A stretch of 64,000 nucleotides of DNA from Parapristionchus giblindavisi (taxonomy: Eukaryota; Nematoda; Chromadorea; Rhabditida; Diplogasteridae): assembly GCA_943737045.1 (NCBI GenBank), contig CALSFV010000014.1, positions 682,001 to 746,000 of the forward strand, given 5' to 3'. Below the pieces are notes generated by a model, which saw only the letters and a list, made by a program, of their open reading frames with translations, did not search any database and was not told the DNA's origin. This document shows positions 59,512 to 64,000 of this stretch, piece after piece. A program made the position numbers and the translations under genes. Position 1 is the stretch's first letter; every line of letters starts with the position of its first letter.

Positions 59512-60584
59512 GGTTGTCGGGAAAGTCTTGATAACTATGTTTGCCTTTCCACTGTGTGTCGCAGTTGCACTCTGGTTTTCTCTCGTTACTAGTGAATACC
59601 AAGCAGTGAAGGACCTTTGCAGTAAACAACTCCCCATTCCATTCCCATCAGTCAGGCTGTAGTAGTACAACGATGTATGTCCCTAGTGATTTTTACAACC
59701 GCGATGTTCCACTTTACCTCTTCCTATCCGACACCACGATGAAGGATTCGGATACCCTCCTGAAGATTTTTTATGGCACACATGCCCACACTACAACACC
59801 ATCAATAATTGGTTCCATCGCTTCAAAGGAAACGACATTTCCTACCATAAACGGCAGACCCCGTGAGTTGGATTTGGACACGTCGAAGAAACTTATGGAA
59901 TCGGACCCATTTCAAAGTGTCCGTAAAGTAGTCGTCACACTTGGAGTCCACCATAGCACGAGGAATATCGGAAATCCATTGGAATAAGAAAATTTCTCGG
60001 TCGATTCATACCCCACGATTACACCAAAACCAACCTTGATCGTCGAATCGATGATTCCATTACCCATCCCACTCTCCACTCTGGGGATCGATGGCTGGAC
60101 CGGCTCATAACGGGGGATGAAAAGTGGGTCTACTACGATAACAACCACAGGTGAGCCGAGTGGGTTGAACAACGAGAAACCCCACAGGATGCCCCCCAAC
60201 CTAACCTGCGATCCCCAAAAACCCGTGACATCAGTGTGGTGGGGAATGGATGGTGTGATCAGATGGCAGCTGCTCCCCGAGGGTATGAGAATTACCAGGG
60301 CCAAGTGCCTCACACAACTACGGAATATGATGAAGGCAGTCGATCATTCAAGCCAGAAGGACAAAAAAGTATATTATCACTGCGATAGCGTCCATCACCA
60401 TGTCTCCAATAAAGTCAGCCAGGAACTGACCGTATATGGATGGATGGTTCTCCCTCACCCCCCGTATTCTCCTGACGTTGGTGCTACATTTGTTGATCAT
60501 GATGGAGCATATAACCCATAATGTACTTCTCTTTGTTTCGAGAAATAAACGATTGAAAAAGTTATCAAGACTTTCCCGACAACC
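59512..60584 (+). mobile_element. Decayed mariner element with broken transposase
   Basis: Inverted ends GGTTGTCGGGAAAGTCTTGA / TCAAGACTTTCCCGACAACC are flanked by TA. Inside, in several frames interrupted by stops and shifts, are mariner transposase blocks: NTINNWFHRF, RWLDRLITGDEKWVYYDN (first catalytic Asp), a degraded second-Asp block, and VLPHPPYSPD (third). At 1073 bp it is shorter than typical ~1.3-kb mariners. Not autonomous; intact ends may still be recognised in trans. Confidence 0.92.
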
Positions 60585-62436
60585 TAATATTTATCGTACT
60601 CAACAAGGGTGCTTCATAAAGTACAAAATGTTAATTTTTATTATGATTTCAATTACATCCAAGTGTCAGCTTTCCTCTCCAAATTTATTTACAATTTACA
60701 TATGTATACATATTTATATATTTTATATATTTAGTAAATCACCTGAAGGCAGCGCAGTCCTCATTTCCCATACATTTTGTGAAGCACTCTGAAAAAAAAA
60801 AACCTTCTTCATGCACTGTTCCTTCAGTAAAGGTAACATTATCAGTTATGACGAACACAACTTTGCTGTTTACGACGACAATCTGAATGCAATTTTTTTT
60901 AAATGTTTCATGATTTTGCAGTGAAATACATATATTTCAAGCAAGCGTCAAGCAGGCCGATTGGACGAGCAACGTAAAGTGTTCGTGGGTTATTTGACTA
61001 TTCTAATCAAGTTTCTTATGCTGACGTTTTCTTGAATGGAGATGAATTCTCTCAGAGACGAAAGGATAAATCTTGTGGATGAGAAGATTCCCCCTGTTTT
61101 GGCCCTCTCTACATTTAATGTACTGATAGATAAAGTATTATTATATACATATATTTGCCCGAGCACGACTAATTTTTTACTTTATCAAATTTTCTTTTCT
61201 GTGAAAGTTCTCTAACAAAATAACTAGTAACATAGTATAATAGTAAATAATAAATAAAAAAAATAATGTAAATTGTAACAAAATGAGCAGCCTTACCAAA
61301 GTAGTTGCTACAATAAGCAGAGTGAACATCATTATTTGCGGATCAAGGAAGACACTTTCCTCAAAACAGTGCCTGATTTTGTGGGAGGAGTGCCGAGTTG
61401 ATTCTGATGCAGATGTACGATGACAGATGAGTGACTGACAGATGACCGATTGACATGACTGATGCATAACTGACATTTTTATAGACAAATGGTGTGACAG
61501 AGTTATTCATATAATACAGCAACGGTTGCTACGCCGATCCGCGTTTGCACAAACGAATGCACTAAACATCCAGATTTTACAGCAATCTGCATACAATAAG
61601 GACAGGAGATTTGCCAACTGATACACATATTCCTTACGGCAAACTGTTGCTTTCCGCTTTGTAGTATTTCCACTATACTTGCGCCAAACTTGATCTTTGA
61701 TCTTTGATCTCTACAGGCACTTATTATTAGAGTGTACGAGAAACCAGATGAAGTTTAGTTGATTGCCAATGTATGTTCGAACTCTCCTCCTAATTCATAT
61801 ACACCTGTGTTTGAAAACCTCATCACACCTCGTTCGGTATCATCTATCAATCAATCGATAATATCGACCGATTCCTCCTGTTATTGTATGCATATCGATT
61901 CAACTCGCCTAGTCCCCCTTGCCATCATCAATCTGTCCCTTCGTAAATTGTTCGCATCTTCCTACTCATTCTGTGTGTTTCTTCACAGTGTATGATAAAC
62001 TCTTTTACAACTTTACTTATGTACCGATACCAATACCAATCTACTGATTGGCCACGGGCATCCTTCGATCTCCTTCGATCTTCGTGTTCTGTATAATATA
62101 ATGTAATAAACCATAAGAATCCGAACCAAATTAGCTTTACTATTCGTATCTTACATGATCTGGGTTAATTGATATGGCTATAAATTACATATACTATAAA
62201 CGAATAAGAGTTATACAATGATTGAATGAATAAAAAACTAATCTGACGATAGAAGAGAACACAAGTACATGGATGAAGGAATGAGCGTGCAAAAGAAGAG
62301 GGATATTATAAGATATGTAGAATCATAGTACGATAAGAAATGAGGGGAAATGACTACGGTATGTGGTATGTACAGGTACTACCTAACAGACCTATCTGTT
62401 CTGCTCACAACCTTTGAACAGGCGACAACAAGTCTG
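60585..62436. other. No supported gene
   Basis: A possible short minus-strand exon pair near 61400-61297 and 61225-61210 could encode a hydrophobic end (MMFTLLIVATTL), but support is weak. GATCTTTGATC occurs at 61690. Confidence 0.35.
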
Positions 62437-63980
62437 TTACATGTAAGGATCAAGTTTAGACAGATCTATGGCGTTGTTCTCCTCTTCTGCTGGATCGTTT
62501 GCCTCAATCATAACAGCGTACTTCTTCTCCATCTCTTCCATCTTGCTCATGTACCTCTTGTGGGTGTCGGCGTAAGTGTAGTCTGAAATTAATTTCGATT
62601 AAAATTTTGAAATTAGCAGGATTTTAAACACAATACAAGGACTACTCTATCGATCTACGCAATGCTTATAGCCTTTCCAATCTCGAGACATAAGTTATAG
62701 GTGACAGATTAAAATGCAACTTACTCGGTTCTTTCGGGATCTTCCTCTTTCTCGTTTCCTTCGTATTCTTGCCTTCGCCCTTATCTTCGACGGAATCATC
62801 GAGGAAAACTCCACTGTCGTTTGCCGGAAATATTATTGAATGAGGTAACTGTAGGGAGTACCGTAACCTCAGTGGATACCGTAACTTTAATGACTACGGT
62901 AACATTAATGAGTACGATATCTTTTGTGAGTACGGTAACCTCAGTGGATACGGTAACTTTAATGAGTATGTTAACTCTCAGACCGAACATTTTATGTACT
63001 TTATTCAAAAAATGTGTTATTGCATAAAAATGTGTAGAAACGTACTGCTTCAGCAGGCGACTCCTCTGTCTGTTCGATATCCACGGTGTCCTCCTTGGTG
63101 TTCACGGGGTCCTTCTTGATACTTACGGCGTCCTCCTTGATATCCACGGGATCCTTTGTCTCGATTAGTGTCTCCTGCAATGCTACTAGAGTATCCATCG
63201 CACATTTACTAATAAACAATTCGATTCGTACATTAGCTGTAGTACATTAGAGAGCGCCAAAAAGATATATCCCATGGGCGAATGATGGAATGAGAGGAGT
63301 GAATCCTCTTTCACGATAGGCGATCGACCGAACCAATGGGATATCGTGATAGTTCGAATGAGTCCACGTGCGTTTTTCAGCTAGTAAAACGCACGTGGAC
63401 GTGCGCACGTTTTGAAAATGTAATTTTAGAGAGCACGGTACCTTTCAGATCGAACATTCAATAAATGAAAACTATAACTGCGATGACTTACTGTTTCAGC
63501 AGCAGGCTCCTTCTTCTGTTCGATGTCCACGGTGCCCTCCTTGATGTCCACGGGGTCCTTTGTCTCGATTGGTTTCTCCTGCAATGCTATCTGACTATTC
63601 ATCACATATTTACTATTGTTCGTATAAAATGTACTTGTCTAATTGCCTTGCTACTTGCTGCTTGACAGAGAAATAACAAACGATCTTTTTTTGCAACTTC
63701 CCTCCTTCCTCGCTCTCTCTGATTTTCGTACTTTCTCACTTGTGCCCTCTCTCTAAACATTGAAACACATTGTGGCTGTTGGATGGCTACTCTCGTACCA
63801 AATAAACAAGTGTATTTTATACGGTCAATAATACCAAATTCTATTAGATATTTCTATTGCAATACCTCAATCTCTTGAAGTCCTAGTGGCGGTGTTTCTG
63901 CTCCTTTCATGCTTGTCTCCTTCTCTTTCTTCTCGAGCTTCGCCCGAATTCTCGCGGATTGACGTACGGGTGAAGCATTT
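62437..63980 (-). CDS. Charged, repeat-containing protein, unknown; partial (5' end outside window)
   Basis: Exons 63980-63866, 63578-63492, 63174-63046, 62848-62725 and 62582-62437 join in phase to the last ~199 residues and a TAA. The first visible part (SPVRQSARIRAKLEKKEKE) is strongly basic. The next two exons repeat an acidic-basic motif: ETKDPVDIKE...VDIEQ in one exon; ETKDPVDIKEDAV, KKDPVNTKEDTVDIEQ in the other, which suggests exon duplication. Then come KGEGKNTKETRKRKIPKEP and an acidic helix-like end (YMSKMEEMEKKYAVMIEAND). The composition suggests a disordered, perhaps nuclear protein; not identified. A MITE occupies the second intron. Confidence 0.7.
62860..62975. repeat. Intronic GTAAC microrepeats
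   Basis: About eight spaced copies of AC(G/C)GTAAC(C/T)T(C/A)A in the intron 62849-63045. Some resemble splice-donor cores (GTAAC). Confidence 0.7.
63616..63829. mobile_element. MITE with CCGTATAAAAT ends, copy 3 (inverted)
   Basis: TTCGTATAAAATGTACTTG left end; right end TACCAAATAAACAAGTGTAT then TTTATACGGTCAA. TGGCTACTCTCGTA is the complement of TACGAGAGTAGCCA in the other two copies. It sits in an intron of the charged-protein gene. Confidence 0.8.
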
Positions 63981-64000
63981 CTGCAAATGTGTTGGATTCA

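Noticed and set aside
59912..60313. 133-codon minus frame
   Set aside because: Antisense shadow of the mariner transposase remnant.

Overview
This window looks like a rhabditid-type nematode chromosome arm. It is AT-rich and intron-rich, with many introns of about 45-50 bp ending in TTTTCAG-like acceptors. Several start codons lie 0-14 nt downstream of an isolated 3' splice site, as expected for spliced-leader trans-splicing. All gene models were assembled by eye from splice signals and reading-frame continuity. None was checked against a database.

Four genes are recognised. From the left: the 5' end of a P4-ATPase phospholipid flippase (minus strand, leaving the window at position 1), ufm-1 (UFM1 ubiquitin-like modifier, 3522-4783, +), tomm-7 (TOM-complex subunit, 5188-5930, +), and an EF-hand rhomboid protease of the ROM-1 type (11 exons, 13433-19271, -). 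An unidentified small secreted protein (11441-12685, +) converges on the rhomboid gene. At the far right, a charged, repeat-bearing protein of unknown role (62437-63980, -) runs off the window. I recall that the C. elegans counterparts of all four named genes lie on chromosome III, which would fit conserved macrosynteny.

Between about 31 and 56 kb the minus strand holds several small membrane-protein candidates with phase-consistent exons: 31.7-32.5, 39.5-41.1, 47.6-48.1 and 53.8-55.4 kb, plus orphan exons near 33.8-34.1, 36.5 and 49.5 kb. They are short (about 58-147 aa), have one or two membrane segments, and look like a loose family, but they are unidentified. Three tRNA-Ser(UGA) copies lie nearby, one of them broken.

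Most of the rest is repeats. (1) A ~125-bp GGCGCC satellite lies at 6.4-7.9 kb. (2) Two large fold-back elements, at 8.1-10.35 and 45.1-47.1 kb, share terminal sequence and an internal palindrome. (3) A 4.2-kb inverted duplication at 34.4-38.6 kb has 1.82-kb arms; the outer part of the arm occurs again at 30.5-31.3 kb. (4) A 1.58-kb unit is repeated three times in tandem at 50.07-54.8 kb and carries what look like the last two exons of a membrane-protein gene. (5) At least six families of hairpin MITEs are present, one with about 20 copies. (6) A decayed mariner element keeps its terminal repeats. (7) There are many micro- and minisatellites: AATA, AAT, AT, GA/CT, a 10-mer, a 24-mer, and GATC-rich tracts in nearly every rhomboid intron.
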